A stretch of DNA of 64,000 nucleotides from Deltaproteobacteria bacterium. GTDB taxonomy: Bacteria; Desulfobacterota; Binatia; HRBIN30; CADEER01. The notes below the pieces were generated by a model, which was given only the letters and a program-made list of their open reading frames with translations, had not been told where the DNA came from and made no database searches. The translations under genes and the position numbers were made by a program. Location: NCBI GenBank assembly GCA_029262455.1, contig JAJCZJ010000091.1, forward strand, positions 62,001-126,000. Reading direction: 5' to 3'. This document shows positions 24,602 to 33,061 of the stretch, piece after piece; position 1 is the first letter of the stretch; each line of letters begins with the position of its first letter.

Positions 24602-25111
24602 TCACGCAGGGCCGGTCGGTTTGAGAATGACGATAGGAAACGGGCGCTCGGTCTGGTTCTGAAAATGGCTCCAGAGCGGCAGAAGCGTAGTCAGTTTCGG
24701 CCACAGCTCTTTCCGTTCTTGCTCCGAAGCCTCGCGTGCGACGGCCTTCATCTTCTTGTCGTCGAGCTGGACCCAGCACTTCGAATTGGCGCTGACATTG
24801 AGATACCAGGCGGGATTGCTGTCGTATCCGGCCAGCGAAGCCACGACCACCATCTCTTCGCCGTGCTGCAGGAAGACCAGCGCGACGGTACGCTGCTCGC
24901 CCGATTTTCGGCCGATCGCAGTCAACAGAAGGGTGGGCAGTCCGGAAGGTCCACCGCCTGTCGCCCTGCCGGCGGGATCGGCGAGATACGCCTCGACGTC
25001 CGCTTTGCCGTCGCTTCGGATTCGTTTGAGCGATGACGTCTGGTCGGAGACCGTCGCCCAGTCCTCATCGGACAGGAAATCCGGTTTCTCGATGTTGTCA
25101 CGGCTAGACAT
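24602..25111 (-). CDS. Deazaflavin (F420)-dependent nitroreductase family protein (Ddn-like)
   Basis: 169 residues of the split-barrel F420-binding family typified by mycobacterial Ddn. The key block is LPTLLLTAIGRKSGEQRTVALVFLQHGEEMVVVASLAGYDSNPAWYLNVSANSKCWVQLD, in which GRKSG and the NPAWYLN motif contact the cofactor. Such enzymes reduce activated C=C bonds or nitro groups. The ATG at 25111 is chosen because GGAGG lies six bases upstream; an ATG six bases earlier would abut that site. It is 26 bp upstream of the flavin oxidoreductase gene. Confidence 0.85.
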   Translation of the reverse strand: MSSRDNIEKPDFLSDEDWATVSDQTSSLKRIRSDGKADVEAYLADPAGRATGGGPSGLPTLLLTAIGRKSGEQRTVALVFLQHGEEMVVVASLAGYDSNPAWYLNVSANSKCWVQLDDKKMKAVAREASEQERKELWPKLTTLLPLWSHFQNQTERPFPIVILKPTGPA

Positions 25112-25270
25112 CTTCATCCTCCATTTGGGGTCGAACTTGCGGGCCGAACCTCACACAAACAGTTGTTTCATAGAATATCCACAAGCCCCCGCCAAGCCCA
25201 AGCTCGGTGCGGTTTGACGTCGGGTGCGGCAGCGAAAAATCGACCCCCACCGGCTCCTCTCGGGCAACGG

Positions 25271-26173
25271 TCAGCTGAGCTTCGAGATGACCTCGTCGGC
25301 GTAACGCTTTATTGCATCACGCTTTTCACTCAGCGGAGGTTGCTGTTGCATGAACGCCGCCACACCGAGATGGGCGGGCGTGTCCGGCATGGTCCAGGGC
25401 GTGACCTGGAGATCGGTCACCCCGAGATCCTCTAGCCGTCGAATGTCGTCGATACTCTGGGCATCCGGGCAGTGCAGCATAATGTCGAAAGGCTCGGTCT
25501 CGCGCCCGAATTCACGGCGGTAGTTGTTGAGCTCGGCGAGCGTGCCCTCAATCTCTCCCAACGGGTGCATCACGCCGATCCAACCGTCGCCGAACTGCGC
25601 CGCCCGTCTCAAGGCCGGCTTGGTGGTGCCGCCGACGTAGATCGGCACCTTCTTCTCCGGGACCGGCGCCATGATTAGCCGGTCGAAATCGTAGTACTTG
25701 CCGTGGAACTCAACGAAGCCGCCTCCCATCACCAACTTGAGGATCTCGATGGCCTCGTTCTGCCGCCGCCCGCGGGTCTTCTTGTCCTGGCCCAGCCACC
25801 TGAACTCTTCGGGCATCCACGCCAGCCCGACGCCGAGCGCGACGCGCCCACCGGAAACGGCGGCGACCGAGCACAGACTCTTGGCCTCCAACAACGGCTG
25901 GCGGACCGCCAGTCGCAGCACCGACGGTATGAAGCGAATGCGCTTGGTCACCACCGCCATCGCGGTGATTGCTACCCAAGGATCCAGAACCGGCAGATCG
26001 AGCGGCCAGAAACGCGTTCCGTCGGGAGTGTATGGGTAGGGGACGGACACCTCTTCGGGGAAAAAAGGAGCGTCGGCGACCTGGAGGCTGTCCCAGCCGG
26101 CTTCATCGGCGGTTCGGGCAATGTCCAGGTGCTGGGCGGGGTCGACCATGAAAAGGTGAAATCCGAACCTCAT
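25271..26173 (-). CDS. LLM-class F420-dependent oxidoreductase
   Basis: A 300-residue luciferase-like monooxygenase fold (bacterial luciferase/F420 reductase superfamily, TIGR03619-type). The start MRFGFHLFMVDPAQHLDIARTADEAGWDSLQVAD, the segment VSGGRVALGVGLAWMPEEF and VPIYVGGTTKPALRRAAQFGDGWIG are typical of actinobacterial and other F420 enzymes. GAGGAG upstream of ATG 26173 decides the start; the longer open frame is not conserved. FMN use cannot be excluded. With the Ddn-like neighbour it suggests that the organism makes F420. Confidence 0.87.
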   Translation of the reverse strand: MRFGFHLFMVDPAQHLDIARTADEAGWDSLQVADAPFFPEEVSVPYPYTPDGTRFWPLDLPVLDPWVAITAMAVVTKRIRFIPSVLRLAVRQPLLEAKSLCSVAAVSGGRVALGVGLAWMPEEFRWLGQDKKTRGRRQNEAIEILKLVMGGGFVEFHGKYYDFDRLIMAPVPEKKVPIYVGGTTKPALRRAAQFGDGWIGVMHPLGEIEGTLAELNNYRREFGRETEPFDIMLHCPDAQSIDDIRRLEDLGVTDLQVTPWTMPDTPAHLGVAAFMQQQPPLSEKRDAIKRYADEVISKLS

Positions 26174-26291
26174 GACGATTCTCCTCGTTTCCTGGGGAAG
26201 CAGTCCTGCGTGCATAGCGACAGTACAAGTCACGATCAACCGCGCGACTCGCTCGTCGACCTGTGATCTTGGCTTGCGGCCAATTTCAGGC

Positions 26292-26374
26292 AGGGCGAGG
26301 CTCCCGCCGAGCCGCGTCGATTCGGCCAAGTCCATAAAATTCATGGAGGGCGAGGCTCCCGCCGAGCCGCGTCG
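26292..26374. repeat. Two direct copies of the GGCTC-GAGCC repeat
   Basis: A 28-bp unit starting AGGGCGAGGCTCCCGCCGAG occurs at 26292-26319 and 26347-26374. Each can fold as GGCTC-CCGCC-GAGCC. Related copies lie near 645, 15480 and 34915. Confidence 0.75.
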
Positions 26375-26431
26375 CAACGCGAGCCGCGGGCGCCTCGCCT
26401 TGCCAAAGATGTTCGTGCTACGGGAGCTCAA

Positions 26432-28417
26432 ATGAAGAGTATTGCCGGACCCCTTCTCGTGCTCGTAGCGTTGTTGGCCAGTTGCTCGAGTGAGCCGATG
26501 GCACCGACCGCGCCGCCTCCTGGCTCTCAGGGGAATTCGGATCCAAGCGAACAGACGCGGCGAGACAACCGTGCAGTTGCTGACAGCCTTCCGCTCGGCG
26601 ACCAGCAGGACTTCGAGGACGCGAGTCGTGGATTGGTCGCGCGCCAAGATCGGGTAGTCGTCCGAACGGAGAGCGGCCGCGTCGTCTGGGACACCTCATC
26701 GTACGCCGATCAAACAGGGCCGGCGCCCGACACTGTGAACCCGAGTTTGTGGCGTCAGGCCCAGCTCAACAACATTCACGGACTGTTTGAAGTCGCCGAC
26801 GGCATCTACCAAGTGCGCGGCTACGACTTGTCGAATATGTCCCTCATTCGCGGACACAGTGGCTGGATCATCGTCGATCCGCTGACCTCTCGGGAGACCG
26901 CTACCGCGGCGTTGTCATTTGCTCGCAAGCACTTGGGTGATGCGCCCATCGTGGCGGTGATTCTCACCCACAGTCACATTGATCACTTCGGCGGAGTGCA
27001 AGCGGTGGCTTCAATCGACGACGTCGAAAGCGGTCGCGTTCGCGTTTTTGCGCCCGAAGAGTTTGTCGAGGAAGCGACCAGCGAGAATGTACTCGCCGGT
27101 ATCGCCATGGGGCGCCGCGCCGCGTTCATGTACGGGTTCGGGCTGGAGCGCAGCCCGCGTGGGCATGTTGACTCCGGTTTGGGCAAAGAACCGGCGCGCG
27201 GCTCGTTCGGGCTGGTTCCGTCGACGGATGTAATCGATAGAACTCCGCAGCCCATCAACATCGACGGCGTTCGGTTCATCTTTCAGTACGCCCCGGAGTC
27301 CGAAGCGCCCGCGGAACTGACCTTCTACCTGCCCGATCACAAGGCCTTTTGCGGGGCCGAGGTTGTCTCGCACAACATGCACAACCTGTACACCTTGCGC
27401 GGTGCGAAGGTTCGCGATGCGCTGAAGTGGAGTGGCTATATCCACGAAGCGATCGAGCTCTTCGGCGGAGCTGAGGTGCTATTCGCCAGCCATCACTGGC
27501 CGACTTGGGGCAACGAACGCGTCATCGCCAATCTCGAAAAGCAGCGCGACACCTATAAGTACATCCACGATCAGACACTGCGCATGGCCAACGTCGGCAT
27601 GACGCCGCGCGAGATCGCGGAAGAGATTCGGCTGCCGGAGTCGCTGCGGACTTCGTTTGCGAATCGCGGCTACTACGGCACCGTGAAGCACAACGCCAAG
27701 GCCGTCTATCAATGGTACTTTGGCTGGTACGATGGAAATCCAGCTAATCTCGATCCTCTCCCGCCCGAACCGCTCGCGGTCAAGTATGTCGATGCGATGG
27801 GTGGAAGTTCGGCGATTCTGGCAAAGGCGGAGGCGGCCTTTAGTGCTGGTGAATATCGCTGGGTCGCGACTTTGCTTGATCACTTGGTCTTTGCCGAGCC
27901 CGGGAACAAGGCTGCGCGGACCTTGTTGGCGAAGACCTACGATCAGTTGGGCTACCGCGCCGAGTCGGGACCGTGGCGCGATGTGTATCTGAGCGGAGCG
28001 CTCGAGTTGCGTGGAGGCGATAGCCCCTCGCCCCTCGATATCAAAGCGTCGAGTGACTTGCTGCGATTGATGCCGGTGGCGCGCTTTTTCGACGCGATGG
28101 CGGTGCGGGTCGACGGAGAGAGTGCTGCCGACTCAGATGTTTCGATCGTCTTCGACTTCGTGGACATGGGGCAGTCCTTCCTGGTCGAGATCGAGAACGG
28201 CGTGCTGAACTACCGTGAGACGCCGGCCGATACCGAAGCCGACGTCACAATGCATTTGACCCGCGATTTTTGGCTAAAGCTGGTCATTGGCCAAGCTGGA
28301 CTGCGCGAGATGATCTTCTCGGATGAGCTCGACGTCGACGGCAGTCGAATGAAGTTGTTATCGTTCTTCTCGCTGATGGACTCCCCTGAAGGGGATTTCA
28401 ACATCGTCACGCCGTAG
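26432..28417 (+). CDS. Alkyl sulfatase/metallo-beta-lactamase family lipoprotein (SdsA1/BDS1-like)
   Basis: 661 residues with a signal peptide and lipobox (LLASC, Cys19). The zinc metallo-beta-lactamase domain shows THSHIDHFGGV (HxHxDH near residue 180), EVVSHNMHN and FASHHWPTWG. It is followed by the alkyl-sulfatase dimerisation region with YGTVKHNAKAVYQWYFGWYDGNP and a C-terminal SCP2-like domain (VSIVFDFVDMGQSFLVEIENGVLN). Relatives cleave alkyl sulfates such as SDS. Lipid anchoring is unusual for the family and would place it in the periplasm or on the surface. GGGAG precedes the ATG. Confidence 0.93.
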   Translation: MKSIAGPLLVLVALLASCSSEPMAPTAPPPGSQGNSDPSEQTRRDNRAVADSLPLGDQQDFEDASRGLVARQDRVVVRTESGRVVWDTSSYADQTGPAPDTVNPSLWRQAQLNNIHGLFEVADGIYQVRGYDLSNMSLIRGHSGWIIVDPLTSRETATAALSFARKHLGDAPIVAVILTHSHIDHFGGVQAVASIDDVESGRVRVFAPEEFVEEATSENVLAGIAMGRRAAFMYGFGLERSPRGHVDSGLGKEPARGSFGLVPSTDVIDRTPQPINIDGVRFIFQYAPESEAPAELTFYLPDHKAFCGAEVVSHNMHNLYTLRGAKVRDALKWSGYIHEAIELFGGAEVLFASHHWPTWGNERVIANLEKQRDTYKYIHDQTLRMANVGMTPREIAEEIRLPESLRTSFANRGYYGTVKHNAKAVYQWYFGWYDGNPANLDPLPPEPLAVKYVDAMGGSSAILAKAEAAFSAGEYRWVATLLDHLVFAEPGNKAARTLLAKTYDQLGYRAESGPWRDVYLSGALELRGGDSPSPLDIKASSDLLRLMPVARFFDAMAVRVDGESAADSDVSIVFDFVDMGQSFLVEIENGVLNYRETPADTEADVTMHLTRDFWLKLVIGQAGLREMIFSDELDVDGSRMKLLSFFSLMDSPEGDFNIVTP

Positions 28418-28487
28418 GCGTATCCAGCGTCATTGGGAGGGCTAGTCCCGAGCCGGATGCTTCCGTTCACGGACTTGCTATCCGTTG

Positions 28488-29003
28488 CTACCACCCCAGC
28501 TCGGGCACCCCGGGAAACGCAGCTCTAAATTCGTCGGCCGACTTCCTCTCCCAATACAAGCTCTTGTTAGCTACGTCTTGGTTGAGCACCCACCAACCCT
28601 TCATAAACGAGGGGTCGGGCTCGTCGGCCTGGCCAACAGTCAGGGCGGCAACTCCCGACGAAAAGTACACCGTCTCGGTCTTGGAGCCTTGGGCGCCGAT
28701 GCTCCCCCCGGTCCCTCCGATCGTCAGCCCAACGCTAGCGCCCCCCCCGCTCCCTTCAACAGCCTGGGTTACTTCAAGGCGCGGCGGAATCACGGCATCT
28801 TTCATGAAGGCAAGAACAATGAACCAGTCAAGGTCGAAGGCTTGCCGGGTATCGACGTTCCTCGATACCCCAGGTGGGATTACTGGACCATCCTGCTTTA
28901 GGGGTAGGCCGTCGGCGCGAAAGGTCACGAATTGGACGTCCACATCCAGGTTATTCGCGAAAAGCCAATTGTATCGGTGACTGTCACCGGGGCCATATTT
29001 CAT
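28488..29003 (-). CDS. Conserved-looking protein of unknown function
   Basis: 171 residues, not recognised. GAGGAG lies seven bases upstream of the ATG at 29003, which fixes the start (MKYGPGDSHRYNWLF). The sequence mixes predicted beta strands, for example DVDVQFVTFRADGLPL, with a Gly-rich middle (EGSGGGASVGLTIGGTGGS) and Trp-rich ends. No signal peptide is seen. A lectin-like or pore-forming beta protein is possible but unsupported. It lies beside the scarred 29069-30180 region. Confidence 0.6.
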   Translation of the reverse strand: MKYGPGDSHRYNWLFANNLDVDVQFVTFRADGLPLKQDGPVIPPGVSRNVDTRQAFDLDWFIVLAFMKDAVIPPRLEVTQAVEGSGGGASVGLTIGGTGGSIGAQGSKTETVYFSSGVAALTVGQADEPDPSFMKGWWVLNQDVANKSLYWERKSADEFRAAFPGVPELGW

Positions 29004-29068
29004 TTGCTTCTCCTCGTTCAGTTCCAACGACAGCCCAAGCACTCGAGACAAAAGCGATTTGCTCACAA

Positions 29069-29366
29069 GTTCGCTTCGCTCACAAGGGACGTTGCTAGTT
29101 TGTTAGTTTATGGAGCGCGGTCGCTCCAGGGTCGTTTCCCGTAGACCACGGTCGACATTCTCGTGTGTGGTAGCACTGCTTTCTGCGGAGCGTACTTTCC
29201 CGTGAACTGTACGAGGCGCGGTAGCAACTCGGTGGAGCTGCCCCTGGTGAAGACACGGGTCCGCCCGGTGGAGGTTGCACGGCACCTTGGCATCCTCACG
29301 CGCGGGCGGGGCTGCCTACCAGCGGAGACTAACAAACTTGCAACGTCCCGGGTGAGCGAAGCGAAC
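29069..29366. mobile_element. Non-coding element with 39-bp terminal inverted repeats (MITE-like)
   Basis: Arms at 29069-29107 and 29328-29366 are inverted copies with 36 of 39 positions identical (left arm begins GTTCGCTTCGCTCAC, ends GTTTGTTAGT). The 298-bp unit contains no convincing gene; short frames in it on both strands have no recognisable motif. An inner hairpin (GGAGCG-CGGT-CGCTCC) follows the left arm. No clear target duplication was seen. Confidence 0.7.
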
Positions 29367-29437
29367 GAGTCAATTCCTTCAGAGACGCACATTTACATGG
29401 GCCGGTTGCAGGTGTAAACGTCGCGCGACCCGAGACG

Positions 29438-29587
29438 ATGCTCGCCAAACTACTTACGCAACGGTTGATAGGGGTCCTCCTGATCACATCGTGTGCACAA
29501 GAGTTCTACGATCTGGCAGCCGATCCACCAGGTGAGATCGGCACTGCCACCATCCCCAGATCCCATCGCGCAGCACGGACTCGGTGA
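29438..29587 (+). CDS. Possible 49-residue remnant with lipobox-like start
   Basis: An ATG frame gives MLAKLLTQRLIGVLLITSC, which looks like a signal sequence with a lipobox, followed by EFYDLAADPPGE, which resembles a C-terminal signature of sulfatases. There is no good ribosome site and no family match can be claimed. It may be debris of a rearranged gene. Confidence 0.2.
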   Translation: MLAKLLTQRLIGVLLITSCAQEFYDLAADPPGEIGTATIPRSHRAARTR

Positions 29588-29636
29588 GAGTTCCAGAACC
29601 GCCTGGAAAATCACCAAGTGGCCGACGCCGTAACTG

Positions 29637-29922
29637 GTGGAGCGCGCCCGCAAATACGGCGCCCCGCTAGCGCCGACCAACGACTTCCAGGATCTCGTCG
29701 CCGATGCCCAGGCGCAGAACAACGGCACAGTCTTCGAGCTCGACCATCCGGACGGCGGCACGATTCGTCAGCTGAGAAACCCTTGTACGTTATTCGGAAA
29801 CGCCAACCAGCGTCAGCCGCATGCCGCACGGCCTTGGGGAGCACACCGACGACATACTCCGCGAGCTCGGCTACGACGATGTCAAAATCAAAGAGCTGCG
29901 ATCCGAGTCGATCGTCGGTTAG
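29637..29922 (+). pseudogene. Frameshifted C-terminal fragment of a CaiB/BaiF CoA-transferase
   Basis: The frame from 29637 reads ERARKYGAPLAPTNDFQDLVAD, then FELDHPDGGTIRQL, the usual late part of a CaiB/BaiF protein. After a frame change the frame from 29821 reads MPHGLGEHTDDILRELGYDD and stops at 29922, which is the conserved extreme C-terminus (compare GEHTQEILSGLGYSDEEI in the intact gene at 60996). The N-terminal three quarters are missing. Confidence 0.7.
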
Positions 29923-30452
29923 ATCTGGCGCGGCCGGGCATTGAGCACCATCTGGAAAACGCCGTCACTATTCGTGTATTTGCGTTTGTACGGCCGTCTG
30001 CTGAATGCCTTCTATCACGCTCTCCCAGCATACGTGGCGACACCGGGCGCTGCGTACTAATTTTGGCGCAAGATGCTGATCTGGCAGATGACAGTTGTAT
30101 AACAAATGTCATCGGCTCGGCCCGTGGTTGCCCTACGCTTTGGGCATTTTGGTCGACTGCCTTGGCAACGAAGCCTTAAGTCGGTGTCGTCATTTGTTAG
30201 GTAGGACGACCGCAATGACCGGTATGTTCCTATAGCGCTCCTCGAGTAGTGTTTTGGCAACCCGATTCTATTGACAGCAGAATATCGGTGTGATGCAAGA
30301 TTGTGGCTCTGAGAACCTAACCGGGGGCGGAGGGATCCTCCTGTTCTGCAGCATCATGTGGAAGCGACCGCCGCCTTGAGTGGTGGTGCCTTCCACCGTC
30401 TCAACAGCACACCGACGGACACTCAGACGCTACCACTTTAAGGGAGGAAGTC
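29923..30452. other. Intergenic debris and upstream region of the 30453 gene
   Basis: Apart from the tail of the broken CoA-transferase nothing is recognised here. The last part (30360-30452) should hold the promoter and leader of the lipoprotein gene; GGGAGGAAG lies before its ATG. Confidence 0.4.
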
Positions 30453-31319
30453 ATGATCGATTTCGACGGGAAACGATTCTGTACGGCTCTGGCATTGCTT
30501 GGTGTAGTCAGCTTCGCCGCCTGCGGAGGCGGAGGCGGCGACGACGGTTCTGGCCCGTTTGCCCGCTTCGCAGGTACATATGCGGGAACGTTCAGCGGCG
30601 ATGATTCGGGAAATTTTAGCGCACAGGTGAGCAGTCACGGCCAAATCACGGGAAGCGGCACATCGGTATCTTTTGGTGGCTTCCCGATCAACGGTCAAGT
30701 CACGCAGGGCGGCAACGTTACATTTGCTCTCGGCTCGACCGACGAAAGCAATTTCAGTGGGCGCGTAGACGACTCGGGGACGATTCAAGGCACCTGGAAC
30801 AATCGGGTGACGGGAGAAAGCGGCACATTCATCGGGAGCCGCGCAGAGGGGCCGCTGGTATCGGGCGTCTGGTCGCTCTCTGTCGGTGGCCTGGCAACCT
30901 CGACGTGCGGCGCCGAGCTGGATGCAGCCATTGTTCAGATTCTAGGCTTCCAGGCTCCGTGCAACTACGATGTTTCCCAAGCGGGTGCGTCGATAACAGC
31001 GAACCAATGTAATGGTGCGGTGTATCAAGGTTCTGTCGACAGAGATGGAAATGTGACGATGTCGACGAGCGCAATGGAATCTGAAGCGGGCTGTACGATC
31101 GCCGCCAATATCCAGATCCGATCGCAACTGACGGCGAATTTTACTCCGGCCGACATCTCGCTGGACCTCAATATTGCGGGTAACTGCGAGGGATTGAGAG
31201 ACTGCCGTGTAGAGCTGAGCGGGAATTTCACCAGATCTAGTGGATCGCTGGCTGTGACCAGCAACAGTTCTGAACAGAATACGAGTTCGATCGGCAAACT
31301 GCTGGACCATGTGTTGTGA
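30453..31319 (+). CDS. Beta-rich lipoprotein of unknown function
   Basis: 288 residues. A signal peptide ends in the lipobox SFAAC, followed by a Gly/Asp linker (GGGGGDDGSG). The rest is Gly/Ser/Thr-rich with repeated strand-turn units (GTYAGTFSGDDSGNFSAQVSSHGQITGSG; GQVTQGGNVTFALGSTDESNFSGRVDDSGTIQGTW), typical of small surface or periplasmic lipoproteins in this type of organism. Cysteines in the second half (CGAELDAA, APCNYDV, NQCNG, GCTI, NCEGLRDC) could form disulfides. A strong GGGAGG ribosome site supports the start. No function is proposed. Confidence 0.8.
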   Translation: MIDFDGKRFCTALALLGVVSFAACGGGGGDDGSGPFARFAGTYAGTFSGDDSGNFSAQVSSHGQITGSGTSVSFGGFPINGQVTQGGNVTFALGSTDESNFSGRVDDSGTIQGTWNNRVTGESGTFIGSRAEGPLVSGVWSLSVGGLATSTCGAELDAAIVQILGFQAPCNYDVSQAGASITANQCNGAVYQGSVDRDGNVTMSTSAMESEAGCTIAANIQIRSQLTANFTPADISLDLNIAGNCEGLRDCRVELSGNFTRSSGSLAVTSNSSEQNTSSIGKLLDHVL

Positions 31320-31349
31320 GGAATTGTCGATTGAGAGACGCGGGGAGGC

Positions 31350-31472
31350 TCATCTTGAGTACAGGTCGAGAATCGCAGACAGGTAGAGCCAGCCCTGGCG
31401 AGTCCTGATGTAGGTCAGATCCGTCACCCAAACCTTGTCGGGTGCGTCCGTCTTGAAGTTGCGATCGAGCAT
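31350..31472 (-). pseudogene. IS3-family transposase remnant (integrase core fragment)
   Basis: About 40 codons encode DRNFKTDAPDKVWVTDLTYI followed by RTRQGWLYLSAILDLYSR, the well-known start of the rve integrase domain of IS3-family OrfB with the first catalytic Asp (VTDLTY). It stops at TGA right after DLYSR and the rest of the insertion sequence is missing. Confidence 0.8.
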
Positions 31473-31473
31473 G

Positions 31474-31530
31474 AGAAGCGGGACAGCCACACGTCTGAGT
31501 AACGCGAGAAGCGGGACAGCCACACGAGTG
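31474..31530. repeat. Two short repeats left of the Y1 transposase
   Basis: GAGAAGCGGGACAGCCACAC is present twice (about 31474 and 31509). A related sequence occurs in opposite orientation on the right side of the transposase (32845-33061). Confidence 0.65.
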
Positions 31531-31616
31531 AGAGTCGCCCAAAAGCCCCCCGGCATACCTGGAGATAGTCACTAGGATACTTGACACCTAGCTCACGGGC
31601 GTGCACCATAGGTATC

Positions 31617-32633
31617 GTGCCGAAGCCCCGCCGCCTGCTCGTCGACCTCGACTCGACGCCCCACTACCACTGCATCAACCGCTGCGTGCGGCGCGCCTAC
31701 CTGTGCGGCGACGACCCGCTCACCGGCACCAACTTCGACCATCGCAAACAGTGGTTGGTGGACCGCATGAAGACGCTGGCTGCAGTTTTCGCCGTGGACG
31801 TCTGTTCGTACTCGATGCTCAGCACCCACTTTCACCTGGTCCTGCGCATCGACGCCGAACGAGGACAAAAACTGAGCGATTCACAGGTCGTCGAGCGTTA
31901 CGGGCGAGTCTTTCCGAAAGTCGCCAAGCGCCTCGAAAAAGCCTCGGCCAGCGATCGGGCCGGGAAGATTTCACTGTGGCGGGAGCGGCTGTGGAGCCTG
32001 AGCTGGTACATGCGCTGCCTGAACGAGGCGATCGCCCGCCGGGCCAACCAAGAGGACGGCTGTACGGGACGGTTCTGGGAGGGACGCTTTAAAAGTCAGG
32101 CTCTACTCGATGAGGGCGCGCTGCTGACATGCATGAGCTATGTCGATCTGAACCCGATTCGGGCGGGTATTGCCGATAGCCTGGAAGCGTCCGAGTTTAC
32201 GTCGATCCGCGAGAGATTGTTGGCGGCAGCCAAGGCGCAGCGGACTCCTACCGCGCCCACAACAAGGCCGGGGTGGAACGCTGGGGAGCTGGTGCCGTTT
32301 GCCGAGGAGGGATCCGGGCTGGAGAGTTCTGCCCGTTGGTCGCAACGACCGCTGCCGATGCGCTTCGAGGACTACGTGCTGCTGCTGCGGGAAACGGCGG
32401 GAATCGTACGACCGGAGGGGGGCGGAGACGAAGCGCTGACGGGAGCGGCTGGATCAATCCTAGAAGAGTTCGGATTGAGTCCCAGTGGCTTTGCGCAGAG
32501 TGTGCGCGACTTTGCTCGCAGCTTCTTCACGATGGTCGGGGAGAAGCATCGCATCGAAGCCGAGACCGAACGTCGCGGCTATCGGCGCCGACTCGGATTG
32601 AGGGCGGCGCGCAAGCTATACCGGGCAGCCTGA
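31617..32633 (+). CDS. REP-associated tyrosine transposase (Y1_Tnp/RAYT, IS200-like)
   Basis: About 338 residues. The HUH nuclease signature is STHFHLVLR (His-hydrophobic-His) preceded by CSYSML. The catalytic Tyr lies in the following helical segment. RFWEGRFKSQALLDEGALLTCMSYVDLNPIRAGIA is diagnostic of the RAYT/Y1 family. Such single-strand transposases are usually domesticated and move or maintain REP-like repeats. GTG 31617 (VPKPRRLLVDLDS) is the likely start. Short repeats with related sequence flank the gene in inverted orientation, and a 119-bp duplication follows. Confidence 0.88.
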   Translation: MPKPRRLLVDLDSTPHYHCINRCVRRAYLCGDDPLTGTNFDHRKQWLVDRMKTLAAVFAVDVCSYSMLSTHFHLVLRIDAERGQKLSDSQVVERYGRVFPKVAKRLEKASASDRAGKISLWRERLWSLSWYMRCLNEAIARRANQEDGCTGRFWEGRFKSQALLDEGALLTCMSYVDLNPIRAGIADSLEASEFTSIRERLLAAAKAQRTPTAPTTRPGWNAGELVPFAEEGSGLESSARWSQRPLPMRFEDYVLLLRETAGIVRPEGGGDEALTGAAGSILEEFGLSPSGFAQSVRDFARSFFTMVGEKHRIEAETERRGYRRRLGLRAARKLYRAA

Positions 32634-32750
32634 TCGCAGCAGCCGACAGCCGCTGTGGTGCTGCCCGACCGAATGAACCGCTCGGAGAGCCTGTGAGACA
32701 GACCGTCGGCAGCTCCGGCCGCCGCTGATCCACGACCCACCGGTCAGTTC

Positions 32751-33061
32751 TTCCGCCCGCAACTACGCGCACCCTGGGGGGGCGATCACGCCGAGTATCC
32801 TCTTGCCGCGGTTGATGCTCACTCAGGGGTGTCTCGCGTGTCCGCTTTGAGTGGATGTCCCGCTTGTTTGCTTTGAGTGGATGTCCCGCTTGTTTGCGCT
32901 TGTTTGCTTTGAGTGGATGTCCCGCTTATCTCCCTTGTTTGCTTTCCGCCCGCAACTACGCGCACCCTGGGGGGCGATCACGCCGAGTATCCTCTTGCCG
33001 CGGTTGATGCTCACTCAGGGGTGTCTCGCGTGTCCGCTTTGAGTGGATGTCCCGCTTGTTT
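32751..33061. repeat. 119-bp duplication with a nested 26-bp tandem repeat
   Basis: A block at 32751-32869 is repeated at 32944-33061 with only a G-run difference (7 versus 6 G). Each block ends in CTTTGAGTGGATGTCCCGCT, which is also present at about 32871 and 32907, with partial spacer copies (CGCTTGTTTG). On the minus strand the core AAGCGGGACATCCACTC resembles the repeats left of the transposase. Confidence 0.85.

Noticed and set aside
29103..29417. Several frames of 60-95 codons on both strands in the inverted-repeat element
   Set aside because: They follow the palindromic DNA, overlap each other in several frames and have no ribosome site or family signature.
32840..33061. Possible CRISPR array
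   Set aside because: Repeat units are directly adjacent or separated by partial copies rather than by unique spacers of constant length, and no cas genes are near.
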